From contig OENT01000398.1 in the NCBI GenBank assembly GCA_900239685.1, positions 1 to 64,000 of the forward strand: a DNA stretch of 64,000 nucleotides. The letters run 5' to 3'. A model generated the notes under the pieces. The model saw only the letters and a list, made by a program, of their open reading frames with translations, did not search any database and was not told where the DNA came from. A program made the translations under genes and the position numbers. This DNA comes from Rotaria macrura. Its lineage: Eukaryota > Rotifera > Eurotatoria > Philodinida > Philodinidae. Of the stretch, positions 41,701 to 54,600 are shown piece by piece (within the stretch, counting starts at the first letter, position 1; each line of letters opens with the position of its first letter).

Positions 41701-44700
41701 CATGTGTTAGCGATGATTTAATGAATTACATGTGAAAAGAAAAAGAAAATCTTGCCTTTCTACAACAATTAATACGCTAAAACAATAAGATAAATTAATC
41801 GATGTAGATAAATTCGACTTACTTTGTAATTTTGATTCATTATTTTCAAGAGATTTTGGCTTTAACAGATAATTATCGTAATGGGTTGAGCCTAGAAGAA
41901 AATTTTTTTTCATTATTACCTAGAATAGCAACCAGTTCATGTCATCTTCTAGTTGAACATCTGTCAAGCATTGAGTTTATTTTAATACGTTCTGAATCTT
42001 TAAAAATCATTCTAATATCATACATGGTTTTAATTACTGAAACGGTATTCTTCATCATACTCGACTATGCCTCAGTCACAATTGCATCCGTCTCGAATGA
42101 AAAATTTAACTGTTATGTGGACATGTGAAAAATATATATTGCACCACTATTGTGTAGAGTCTAATTCGACTTCAATGTTTTCACAACAGAATCAAGAGTA
42201 TTAGATGCTATTGAAAGTCAGAAATGCTTCATTTTAAATATTCTCGTTTGAACATGGTTAATCAGACTTTTCTATTGAGAATTATATTGTCTGCCGAAAA
42301 ACCAAATAAACCACAGGTTTCTTTCATTTGTTTGTATGTAACAATTGATATATTCGTACATATATCTCAAGCGGCTAAAACTCATCAAATTCGAAGATGC
42401 CCATACTAGAGTAAAAAGTTATGTGACAAAATCTATTGTTGAGCATATTCTGCTTTTACAACAACAACAAAAATTAAAGTGTTAGATATCGAACGTGAAT
42501 AAATTCTTGAATCTTACGTGGTGCAGAAGTTGAATATACTTCATCGTAATCATGTAATTCAGTTGCATTAGGTACTATTAATCCATCACTATTTCTGTGA
42601 TGTTTTTTCAATAGTATTGGTTCTGTAGGTTTTGTTGATGTTACCCTTTCTAAATTGGTGGTAGGAGGAGAACAATCAACTCTGACAATACTTGGTATTG
42701 AATTCGTTGGTTTCTTTATTGATAGACCATCAATTTCTGGCAATGAATCTGATGTTAATAGTGTTGATTCATGTCGCGGTGGGCTATGAGCTGCCTCTCG
42801 AGTACTTTTGGGTAACACCGTTCGAATAATATTGACATTTGAAGCGACTCTATCAGTCTAAACATGAGAAAAGAAAAGAATTTTATTTTATCGAAGTAGA
42901 TCACCAATATGTAATTGCTGACTTCAGGTGGTACATCAAAACACCCATAAGCACCCGGAGAAAAATGTAATTCAACATGAAAACGTTTTTCAGAACTTTC
43001 TTCTTCACTTGAATCTTCGTATAACATAATAACAATTTGTGTTAAATAATTCAATTCTGAAACTGTATCAAGATAGTCCATTGACCGTTTCCATTGTTCA
43101 TCATCCGATGCCTAAAAACATAATAACAAACATATGCATATTGCTATGTAGTTCAGTTCTTTTTTTGTTTTCATCAACATATTAAATTCTTACATCTAGT
43201 AAACCACCGTAGCGTATGATTGTTAGAAGAGAGTGTACATGAGATTCACTAGTGAAATATAATCGTGTACGAACATGTCGACCTGGTGATTGAATACCTT
43301 TGGAATAACTGAAAAAGAAACGAAACGGTTCTACTCATTAGAAAAACAGATCAAAGTGGGTTGAAATCTCGATCATTCAGTTTATATATATATGTTATAA
43401 ATAAATGTTGATGTACTAACCTTGGATCTAATTTATTTACATGTTCCTCATGAGTTAATACACCAGTAAGATTACATTGAAGATCTAAAGAAAAATTAAT
43501 CGTAACTCTCTAGACTCATATTAGAAAGTCTTATTTGAGTGATAAGAAGAATAAATATTGTATACTTTCAAACCGATTAAAAACTCATCGGATTAACTTT
43601 TATCAGTTAATAGAATTTTTAGTAAAATGGATTGTTTTCACAATTGTTAATATACGAAAGATTATCGATAGCATGTACATTTAAATTTTCGTTGATGATA
43701 CGTTCCATAGCACTACACACATTCCTAATCGAATCTATCGAATGCAAACGTACATAACACAATCTCTTGCCTCAATTAGTGTTCTATGTTTTAATTTAGA
43801 GCATTGTACATGCTAATTAGAACAAAATCGATCGCATTCTAAAAACGTTTTTCACATCTTTTAATTAAGTCAAATATATTGTTTTCTTTTCAAGATTCAT
43901 TAAATTTTAAATAAAAAATTTCTTAATCGTACATCGTGCAGATTAAAGTTAACTATCTTATAAATCAGAGCATAGTTTACGAGTGATGGCTTATTCATAT
44001 TTCTAGTGTAGTTGTCTGTAAAAAAAGTATATAAATGTCGGTGTGATACTAATGGATGTAGCATCAGACATTATTCAATGGAAAATCGCTTGATCTGTTG
44101 GACCAAGTTCATAAATGTTTAAATGTCTCTTATGTTGTTTAGCATTGAAATTAATCGATAATATTAAATCAAACCAACAAGAAAATGTTCTTTTTTAACG
44201 AATTAGGGAATTTCTTAATGAAGACGAGTAGATTACAAACTATCGAATATAATTTTCGAAAAATCCTCTTGAATCTTCAGACGTTGATTTTTGTAGATTG
44301 ACACAAGTTTTTATCGAACATGTTTTGTTTTAGACACATCAGAATCCATGCACATACGGAATCGTGCATGTAAGCAACATCATTGACCTTCAATCATTTT
44401 GTTGAAAAAAAATTTAGTTTACTATCAGTTCTATAATGTGAGTCGATCGACCAGAATTTTCATCGTACGTAATAGAAAACGATGAAGTGAACTTTTCGAT
44501 CTGAAACAGTCCAAGTAATTAAACAGATGAAGAGTGTTACAAATACACAAACAAACATAACTAGTTCTCATGAGCTTAATTAAATTCATCATAGTGATTT
44601 GATGAAATTGTGCGTAGAATAAACCAATTTATAAATAAATAAATAACGCTACTAAGAATCACAACGAAAAACTTGAAATTTTGATCAGTGAACTAAAACG

Positions 44701-47700
44701 TTTTTTTTCTTGAACATACGTAAATATTATCTTTCTAATTCTTATCTATTAAGAAAAATTCATTTCAAAACAAGTTTTTAGTTCGAAGTAAGAACTAATG
44801 TATTTTTTTTGATGGCGTTAAAGTATAACAGTTAATTACCGATCGAGACCATTTTCTGGTTTATCACAGGACTCGACAAACATCTCTGTCTGTTATATGA
44901 GAACAGAAAAAAATCTATGCACATATGTTTATCATTCTAGTTTCTTTACTGACTTGAAACAACTTATCAGAATCTACTATGATATATAAATTAGTATACG
45001 TGATTCACTGTTCGAAATGAGAAAAAAATCTATTTTCTCTTACCGGCTCGAATTTTTCGAAGTAGAGGTGTAACAATACCCCGAGCAATGCTTAGTTTTT
45101 CTTCAATTGTCATTCCATATTCCTGTGAAAAGTTTGTTTTATGAATTTAAAATCCATCGAAACGTGCTAGAACTCGGATTACTTGTGGTACAACAATGTC
45201 AGCCAATGCTTTGGAGCATACGTATAAATCTTCAGCATGTGAAAATTGAAGAATATCTTTATTGTGAAGTAAATCATATTTTATGGAATCATATATGTCT
45301 GGAACTTTTGAAATGTTAAATTTCTCTTTTTGTACATTATAAAAATCTTTTTCCAATTTTAACCCTGTGAAAAAGAAGAAAAAAAAGCATCAAATAAATA
45401 CAAATATATGCAACATCATAAATCTATTTTTACACCGTCGTAAACATAAATCCCATGTTTCCGTATGATAGAGTGTTTCTAGAATATATATATTTGCAAA
45501 GTATGATCGATCGTTTTTTTAATTGCATGAGTGAATGATACCTGTTCCATTGTTGGGTAGATGCGTGCGAATAAGAACAGTCATTTCTTGAATGTATTCA
45601 AAAATTTTTCGACATATTACAACTGGATTCTTCATAAAATTCATCGATGCAACCAATGAACGTGTACGAATCGGCGCTATCTATATTTTAACAAGGGAAT
45701 AAAACCAAGGATTTGATTATTTGTCGAAAAGTATCCAGTTCTATGTCAAACTATTGCTGAAAAATCTACACTCTTGTAAAATAAATTGTGACATATTTTA
45801 TTTCTGCTTTGAGCATATCAATTAGTGACAATCAAAGATAAATTAAATCTATCTGTTGATGATGCTCAAGATTTGTATATTGAAAGTATAAAGCAAATTA
45901 CACGGAGATATGCTTCTGTTATGAGATAGTCTATGCATTTTTTTAAACAATTCTTTCAAACGTTGTTTTTCGATGAAAAACTCATCGGCAATGTTTCTTG
46001 AAGTTCGAATGAAAATTGAGAATTAATTTTTTCATTGAGTGTCAAAGAGCATTAAAAGGAAGATTTTTTTCACAAAACAAAACATGGATACACAATTTAC
46101 TAGAAGCTGTCTAAAGATGGATCTGTTTAAACCTTATTCATATGGTCTAAGCCTAAAATTGAAAGAAAATGATTATTCTTATACTGTCTATCTAGGGTTG
46201 CAATCGTTTCAGTGGACTTTTAGTTCATTGTATTAAACATCCAAAGAATCATTGAGCTGAAAATTATACGCATAGATAGGTAGTTCAGTTATCAATAGAA
46301 TCTTCTGGAGAATCAGAGTAAAATTTTACAGTTGAAATTTTTACTAGATTCTATTCATAACTAAACATGCCTTAGTATACAATTCTAATCGTACACATTC
46401 TCCGAATGTACCATTTCATAGTTTTCAAAATTTCAATGAAATAACCAACGAATATAGAAAGTAAGTCTAGGATAGTTCAGCTTTTTATCGAGATCTTCAT
46501 AGTTCATTGATATCTACCGTACGAATAAAACTCAAAGTGGAAAACGAATTATGTCTCGAAAATTTTTTCTCTAGCGAAGGCTCAATGATCGAAGTTTTTC
46601 GAAGTATTTGATAATTGTTTTGAAATCATGGACAAATGTAACGTATGTAACCACTAGAATCTAAATATATTGTATACCATGGAAACTGTAAACCTTGTCG
46701 AATGCTGTCGACACAGTAGCAAGAAGGGTCATACTTCTAATTCTACACGGAATCACATTCAAAGCAATTTAAATATGAACGATAGTAGATGTTAGTTATC
46801 TCTACGAGGATTGAATTTAAATGATTTTTGAAATTTGTCCAAAATATTGCCTTTTACTTTTCTCCTTTGTTGTTCAACTAACTTTATTGTAATCTTCTTG
46901 TGTAAATAGTCGATCTTTTGCTAGGAGTTCATGTAAAGTTTGTTTGAGTTTTTCTTGTTCTTTTGTTGAATCAGCATCATTATCAAGTAAACCATTTGTA
47001 TTAGCACTTTTAACCATTTGAACAAGTATAGGTGCTAGTTCACCATCAAGTGCTAATAATCCTTTTGCAAATGCAGCAGCTGTCATTTGTACACGACCCT
47101 CATCTGATGCGTAGATTTTTAAATCATGTCGAAATGTCGAATGTAAACGTAGAAGACCAACATCGGGTCGATCACCAGTTGCACTTTGACCACCGGGATA
47201 CATTTTACGAAATGCCTAATTGAATTAAATTGTATTAATTAAGTACAAATAAAATAGTTGTTACTTTGCCGAGTGCTTCGGCTTGATTTTTCCCCGTCTG
47301 AGTTAATTGCCCACCCCATTTGACTACTAAGAGTAGTGATGGTTGACACAGTATATCATCATCTTCTGTATAAAGAAAGAAAATTCTGTGTTGCAACGAT
47401 TAGCAATAAATTAATGACTAATAAAAAAAGATCAGTCGTCGTTAAATACCTATTTTTGACCTACTTTAGTTACTTAGACATTGGCTATTCGTCCATACGC
47501 TAGCGGACATCTCAATGATATTTTTATAATTTTTTATATTGTGTCACGTCTATATTAAAGTTTTATATCAAAGACTGTGAAAATCTTTTGAGTCTTTTCT
47601 CAGTGTCAAGAAGTTTTGTAATTTAATCGATTTGCATATGAAAGTAATTTAACCGGTCGAGTTACCCTAGAGTTCATGAATGTTGTTCATAAAAATCGTT

Positions 47701-50700
47701 CTACTTAATGTTAAAGTGATAAACGCAATGATATGATGAGTTTCGTCCGACTATATAAAAGATATTGACAAAATTTCAGCTACATTACTGATTATATTCT
47801 CCTCAGTCTTAGTAATAGAGATATTGAACGTTGATACATCAATTTAAAAAATGTAGAATTCGTTGAATACGAAAAGCTTGTCAATCGTACGAATATCATC
47901 AATGCCTCACATTTGAACTTCAAGAACATAGAGAAATAGAAATGAATATGAATCAATCATGAGAATAAGATAATCTAGTTCAAGATATTCACTAAGTCGT
48001 TTATTATAGATTTACATAGCTTTATTGCACATTCATCATTGATCTTGTCATACTTTTCTATTTAAGTACTTCAAGAAACTGGTATGTTAGTTTGTGTTGC
48101 TATAGAAGTGTATCATTCATAAAACAAAATTTTACCATGTTCACTGCTGGATTTTTTCGGTGGACCTTTTGATAAATATTTTAGTTGAATTTTGCGATTA
48201 ATACCAGAAAAATGACCGTACAATTCAAGTACTTGCTTTAGTTGAAGTAATTTTTCTTTCGTCTCAGATGAATTTGGGAATTTCTAAATTAGGACAAGTT
48301 GAAACATTCATGTATTGATAAAAAACAAAATAAAAAGGCATTTTTTACTGTTATTCGATTATCATCGAGTTCTTTGAGCAAAGTTCGAGCTATATCTAGT
48401 ACTTCCTATGAAAGATAAAAGGAATATTCAATGTACATATCTATGAAAGCAAGTATACGGACTTGAAGTTGACCGGGGTGTTTCAATTTTAGATGACCAT
48501 TTTTAGGACCATTGTATTTCTCAAATAATTGAAAAAACCTGTCGAATAAAACCGAAATATTGATTTTTAGCTACCGAAAATTCTGTCGTATGTTACAATG
48601 GATGTAAAACGACCATTTTCATTTTTTGTTTTGGTGTTCGATCACCATGTCGAATAACTGCAATAACACACCGAAGTTCCATTCTTGTTCCGAAAGCAGT
48701 CGGTACAAAAGGTGGATCTTCCGGTTGATAAGCTAATGGATAAGGAATCGATAGTGTGGGTGCAAGTTCACGCATAATCATATGCCTTGAAAAAGTACAG
48801 AAACATTTAAGAAGTGAAATTTATTTTGTAGACTCTAACAAATGCAACGCATATCTACCCAAGAATAGAAGAACAATCATCATAATATTTTGTACTATTT
48901 TTAACAAAACTAAAACCATTGACATCGCATACGAGTGATTTTCCCTCTACGCGGAGTAAATCAAAACCGCATACAGTTTGCTTTAAACAAAAAAAAACAA
49001 GCGCAACTTAGCAATCATTGAAATATCAATGTTATTTACTTTAAATGCCAAACATATTTTCATGGCAATCAATTTTTCATCAGCACGTAATATAACTGGA
49101 TAACGTACTTCTTTACCGAATTCATCACGTTCAACTTTACCATCAAGACCTGGTGATTTTCTCGCTTCAGCATGAGCATATTCAGCACCGACAGTATACA
49201 CCTTAAAGTAATCGAAGATTGAACGTCGTAAGAAAAAGACAAAGTGGCATCAAGTAACGAATACATACTTTAACATCCGTACCATCAGTTGGCATAAATT
49301 CTTCATAAATATATGAACCATCTTTGCGAATACTGTTCTCCGATGTATACACACTACTTCGACTGCCAATCTAAAGAAAATATGCCAATTTTAACAGGGT
49401 GAAAAATATGTCTTCTAGTGAAAATTTTTCTACAATCAATTCAAAACATATTTCTATTTCTATTTAAGAAAACAATTTATAAATTTAAAAGTTTCATCGC
49501 TTACATAGTAGAGATTACTAATAGAATACGAACAAATTGATTCAATCATGCAAATTTCCCATCAATAAATATGACAAATAATTGAAAGATAAAAGAAACA
49601 TGTCAAGTATAAGTTAACATTTATTCAATAGCATCAGTTTAATCACATTTATCATTTATCAGTGATGAGAAATTTAGAAAATTTATTCATGAAACAAAGA
49701 TTACCATATTGTTAGCATCTGTTCGTAAGCCAATAGTAGAGTTTGAATCATCATCCATACAGATTACTGCAGTCACTCATCATAGGTTCTATTGAGGATA
49801 TGTAGTGAAACGGAAAATTCTATCTTTGCTTTATCTTTCATGCAAGTGCATCAGAGATAAAAGGTTCGAGAATATATTCAATTCTGTTCTTCGGTACTTG
49901 TGATAAAATTAATAGATACACTTTCAATATCAATCACCAAATATGGAATACTTTTCAGTCTCTTGGAAGCGAGTAAGAAACACATTCTACAGACCTCTCA
50001 AGACATATTGACGCTGAGTCTACAAATAGAGAACTTAATTGACTTAAGTCGTTTAACGAGTAACCGTTCTTGTTGACACGCTTGATTGAATGTACATGTG
50101 CTCGTATCATTTGAATCCAGTGTCATTCATCATGCGTATCAAACTTTGATTTGTCAGTAAATAGTGCTGTGAACATTTGTATGATTCTTTTCATACAATT
50201 ACCTTCCCCTCTGCATGATCTTCTAGTGTATCCTTGATAGTTATTTCATGCAAAATAATCTTCTTTTGAAACTAAGGTGCTTGATTTTTTTGAAATGAAT
50301 TATTTTCAGTATTGCATAAAAATTTTCATCGGGATCAATCGTATAGTATGCTGGCAATATAAATATGTTAGTCGTGCATACATAAAAACGGATTCTTCTC
50401 TTTACATAATCACATAAGTATCTTCTTTACAGATCATGTATTTTAGAAATAGAACAATCATAAAAAATATTTTCCTATTTCCCAAATGATAGCTGAATGG
50501 TTCCTTCATCCACAATATGAAGGAGGTTTTCGAATATCAAGTTTCCTGTTTTGATTTCAGAACGAACAAAGCGATTTCCTTTTCTGTAACATGAGACATA
50601 CAATTTTTTGCTGATGTTTACCTTACGAAATAGTCTTTGTGATCCACCACCAGCCGACGATGGAAAATAAATGTAAACATCATGATTTTCAGCTGATACA

Positions 50701-51422
50701 GGCTTCTCTACAAATGGCTTATGAAATATTTCACCGTCGATTTCGATATGATCATCTTGTTCGATGACATTTGATAGTGTTGTCCATGTACCATCTGAAA
50801 AGAATAATAGAAAAAAAAAGCAACTCTAAATGTTGTGCTTGTTATTGTTGTTGTGTTTCTATTCACTAACCATCAGTGATACGTCTTCGAAGTACACCAA
50901 ACCGAGGCTGTGGAATGCCAGCATCATCAAGTATTTCATGTACTTTAATACGATCCATAATATCCCATTGCTTATCGAGATCATTGATAAGAAATGGTTC
51001 ATGAAGACGTGCATATTCTTGTGTTTTAGCAAGTGGAAAACCTTTACTATGAAAACTAATTAAAACATGACAGAATGGCCATTCTTCAATAGGTTTTTCA
51101 TGTATCGTTGCCTCTGAAAAGATAATGATATGAAGAAATTCAAATTGTTCCAAACGTTGTAGAATTTCTTCCATTGGTTTGGCTTTGACCTTCTTCCATT
51201 GAGCACAAACACCAACCGTAATAAAGCGGCTATCTTTCTATGATAATACCAAGAAGAAAGAACAGAATGTAGAAGATTTGAAATGCGCAAAAGACAAATG
51301 AATATCAATACTTCAGACTCATTTGAATTATTTGGATAATCAAATAAGTAATCGTCTTCATCGTCTTTGATTGATTCGTCATCAACATCATCTTGTTGAT
51401 TATCTGTATTATGTTCACTCAT
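38752..51422 (-). CDS. PPIP5K: Diphosphoinositol pentakisphosphate kinase (PPIP5K/VIP1)
   Basis: Bifunctional cytosolic enzyme: an N-terminal ATP-grasp kinase makes 1-diphosphoinositol phosphates (InsP7/InsP8) and a histidine-acid-phosphatase-like domain removes them. Exons: 51312-51422, 50871-51237, 50622-50794, 49269-49370, 49040-49201, 48859-48980, 48597-48785, 48463-48538, 48349-48405, 48136-48283, 47265-47365, 46883-47215, 45542-45680, 45434-45478, 45183-45364, 45044-45122, 43421-43484, 43194-43308, 42905-43111, 42518-42857, 41362-41508, 41051-41113, 40897-40998, 38974-39135 and 38752-38906; in frame, 1246 residues. An acidic N-terminus precedes the kinase ([60 protein letters not shown]). 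The phosphatase carries [10 protein letters not shown] (R391, H392) and [19 protein letters not shown]. The disordered tail ends in a conserved segment with PLETL. Exon 19 could end at 42923 instead of 42905. A 6-base exon at 40721-40726 may be added. Seven introns exceed 700 bases. Confidence 0.95.
40721..40726 (-). other. Candidate 6-base microexon of PPIP5K
   Basis: On the minus strand the hexamer ACACTG is bounded by a good acceptor (a T-rich tract ending TTTCAG) and a good donor (GTTAGTACG). It lies inside the 1761-base intron between the exons at 40897-40998 and 38974-39135. Both neighbours are in matching phase, and inserting it adds two residues (His-Thr) without changing the frame. 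Reading frame alone cannot tell whether it is used. Confidence 0.35.
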
Positions 51423-52793
51423 AGTATTTCTATAATTGATCGATTACCATTTATTGGTAGTTGTTCGTCTACTGATAGTTCCTAAGTTTTTTCTTTCGTT
51501 TCTTCTTCTCTTCAGAGAGCATGTTTGCACATGAATGATGTATTGGTCTAATGTGAAACTTATCGGCATAGCTTTCAGCGCCCTCTTTTCATTGAGTCAC
51601 TAGACTATGGATAACAGCACAATATATGAATATTTATTTTTTCAGACCTTGTTGGATTGCATCTGCTACTTAATGGCGAATTTAAACCAAAAAAATTCAT
51701 TTGAATACTGAAGCCACCTAATATGTTTTCTAGATCGTAGAAACCCTTTTTAATAAATTCCTAAAACAAAAGAGTACTCAAACAATGTAAACAAACGTCC
51801 TGTCTGAAGATTTCCTCAAAGTTATGAGACGTGTTCAAGAATCATTAGTAGACATTGGTATGACGGCCTAATCGTCACTGATATTATCTAGATGTCTCTT
51901 TTGTGTGTGCATTTGTTTGTTTCTCTTTCTAATTTCCCTCACTTTTTCTCTCTTATTGCTTTGCGCCTAAAATTGTTAATTCAGTTTAACATAATTATTC
52001 TCTCTATTTTCTTCTTCATCTACTCACTCTGCTTTATATCTTTCTCTTCATTGAAATATACCTATATTCATTCTTTCAATATCTTCCACTCGCCATTCGA
52101 GCGAATCTACTTAAACTAGATATTCTTCTCTTTTTATTCTAAAATCAAAACTCTTCACTTATATCTCTTCTTTTTGAGATATATCTTCATTCATTCTTCT
52201 CATATCTTACACTCGCGCTTCGAGTGTTTCTTGTTCCTACATCTACTATTTCCTTTTTCTTGTAACTCTTGTCAGTTACTCTCTTACGCAGATTCTTAAT
52301 CTGATCTCCTTTTTATTCATATCAAATACATTATCGGATACTCATCCGAATTCAAGTCTATTTTATTTCATCAATTTCATTCTCGGCCACGATCCATTAT
52401 TGTGTCCCCTGGCATTTTTAATAGTTGCGCCTCTGAATCGACTAACGACGCAACAATGTTTCCAAGTCTATAATAAAAAGTTGTGGTGAATTGGATTCTT
52501 GTTGATGAAAAACTTGTGCTTTTTACTTTATAGTTTTCAGTTGCAGAAAGCTTGTGTCAATCAGTCTAGTCGTCATTCTTTAGTTTCATCGTTTGATCTT
52601 TTACCACCTTAATATAATGAAAGGCAGGAATACCCCGAGTCGACTAACGTTGGGGAGGTTCGGGATATAATGAAGTATTTTGAACGAGAGGGCCAAGTTT
52701 TGAAAATTTTTAGGTGTAGTATTATTTTTGCTAACAAAAAAAATAAGAAAATTTTCATTTTCGCAAGAAGAATAAACGAGCATTTTTCATGAT
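51423..52793. other. PPIP5K upstream region with pyrimidine-rich imperfect repeats
   Basis: The PPIP5K promoter should lie here. Bases 51890-52600 are pyrimidine-rich on the plus strand. Two related copies of about 65-70 bases (52040-52105 and 52161-52230) share TTCATT/ATCTT words and end in short palindromes (CACTCGCCATTCGAGCG and CACTCGCGCTTCGAGTG). A further palindrome with GTTGCG/CGCAAC arms lies near 52427-52455. No coding exon is recognised. This looks like old repeat or transposon sequence. Confidence 0.45.
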
Positions 52794-52795
52794 TA

Positions 52796-53130
52796 CCCAG
52801 GTCGAACAAGCACGGTCGTAAACGACCGTATACGGTGAAATACGGCAAAATACATGGTCCAGTACTACGATCGTATATCTCCGTGTCGTATACGGGAAAA
52901 TACGACGATATTCGGAGAGTAAAACGATCGTTTATGGTCCTCGTATACAAAATCCGTAAACGGCTTCCATTTTCTACCGTATTCCTCTATATACGATCGT
53001 ATTAGTCCGTATACGACACGGCGATATACGACCGTAATACTGGATCATGTAAAACGCTATAATACGACTATTTACAATCGTGTGGGGAGCGTATACAGCC
53101 GTATACGAAGTCCGTAATCGTCGACCTGGG
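52796..53130. mobile_element. Foldback MITE-like element with terminal inverted repeats and TA flanks
   Basis: The ends are inverted copies of CCCAGGTCGA, and each end is flanked by TA (52794-52795 and 53131-53132), the target duplication typical of Tc1/mariner-type insertions. Internal arms also pair: 52851-52895 and 53007-53051 are inverted copies matching at 41 of 45 positions. The 335-base element is rich in CG and in CGTATACGG words, unlike the AT-rich surroundings. It has no coding capacity. Assignment to Tc1/mariner is inferred from the TA flanks only. Confidence 0.72.
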
Positions 53131-53132
53131 TA

Positions 53133-54600
53133 GGGAGTGTCCCGCCCCTCCCTTCTGTCGCGACACTCCTGACCGAAGCCTATCAACTTGTGCGAAAGTG
53201 CTGGCAATAAACACAAGGTTATTCAAATCAGAAAACAAAGAAACTATTAACTTTCTGCAATAAGTACTCTATATATGACTCGATGAATTTAGTATGACGT
53301 TTTTCTTTTGATGATGGGTATTATGAAGAAATTTCTTGGCGCAATTTCCCCCTCAATGAAGTAGCAATCGAATGAAGCAGAGTACTTCCCAACGGTAAAA
53401 ATACATCAAACTTGAGTTTGAATAGATGACAAGCTGACTCATAGCTCTAATGATATACTCAAAAATCAAGAACTGCGTATTCATGTACTTGACAGTAGAT
53501 GGTGACTTATTTCTTTTGTAAGTTCTATTCATATGACGTCTGGAACTCTTAACGATACCAATTGCTGTATGCAATCCATAGGAGATGATTTACTTGTTAA
53601 CTAAAAGCCTATTTGCCATATTCTCACGTAAACTTTCAGATTCCCGACAATATATACAATGATCAATATGCAAGTGCGAATGAACGCAGATTACAGTCGA
53701 GTTGTTTATTCATAGAAATTGACGTATTTTCAAATGATAAGAAGCATCATTTTACTTACTTACCTAGTGTTCAGATTTGCATAACAGTTAAGTATTTGAG
53801 AACTTTCGTCTTGTTTAGTGCTGAGAAGTCGATATTAGTTCTAGCCTACGCAATGATAGTATTGTATTGAAAAATAGAAAAATGTCCATTTTCAATTCCA
53901 ATCATATTATCATCAGCTAAAGTGTTTCGTAGAAATTCGATGCACCAATCAAGTCACATGACATACATATTTTAGATATGTGTGGCAAAAAACATCAGGT
54001 TGAGTGAAGATATTCCCTGCTCGACAATATCACATCGACCAGAGTTATAAACATTACGAATGTGTGATAAAATGAAAAAGAAAACATATTTTCACTTCTT
54101 ATCGACATGTTGATTTGTATCCATAGTACAGATATCGATGGTGACAATTTAGTTCGTTAAGGACTAGATTTTAGATGTGATTTGCACGGCATGTCAGTTC
54201 AAAAGTTTGAATCGAATATGTAAGATTCAACTAGCATCATAGTTTGAATCAATAGTAAAAAGAAAAGACTAATCTATAAATCTTTTTGTTAGATTTTTAG
54301 TGAAGATGGGAAGAAAACCTAGCATTTAGCTGCACCAAAGGAAGACGTGCAAAAATTCAAGGACCTTAATATACCATTGAATTCGAATCGGTACGAAACC
54401 ATTTATCAATAGAAATTATATTTTTGTCACAACAATGCTCAGTCTCAGCTTCGATTGCATACAAGAATCGTAAGTAATCAATTCGATTTATTATTTCGTC
54501 AGCAAAGTATTTTACATTATAATACAATATGTACAGAAGACGAAAAGGAAAAATGTTCAGTGAATTTTTACAGTATGACTGTTTTTTCTATTGAAATGAT
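53133..54600. other. Intergenic region right of the foldback element
   Basis: The first 90 bases are GC-rich and contain a small hairpin (GGAGTGTC near 53134 and GACACTCC near 53162), perhaps the rest of an older element into which the foldback element inserted. Beyond that, AT-rich sequence with no supported exon leads up to the GPCR 3' end. Confidence 0.45.

Noticed and set aside
52609-53216. Minus-strand frames of 113 and 80 residues
   Set aside because: They run through the foldback element and its inverted arms; composition follows the CGTATACGG repeats rather than protein coding.
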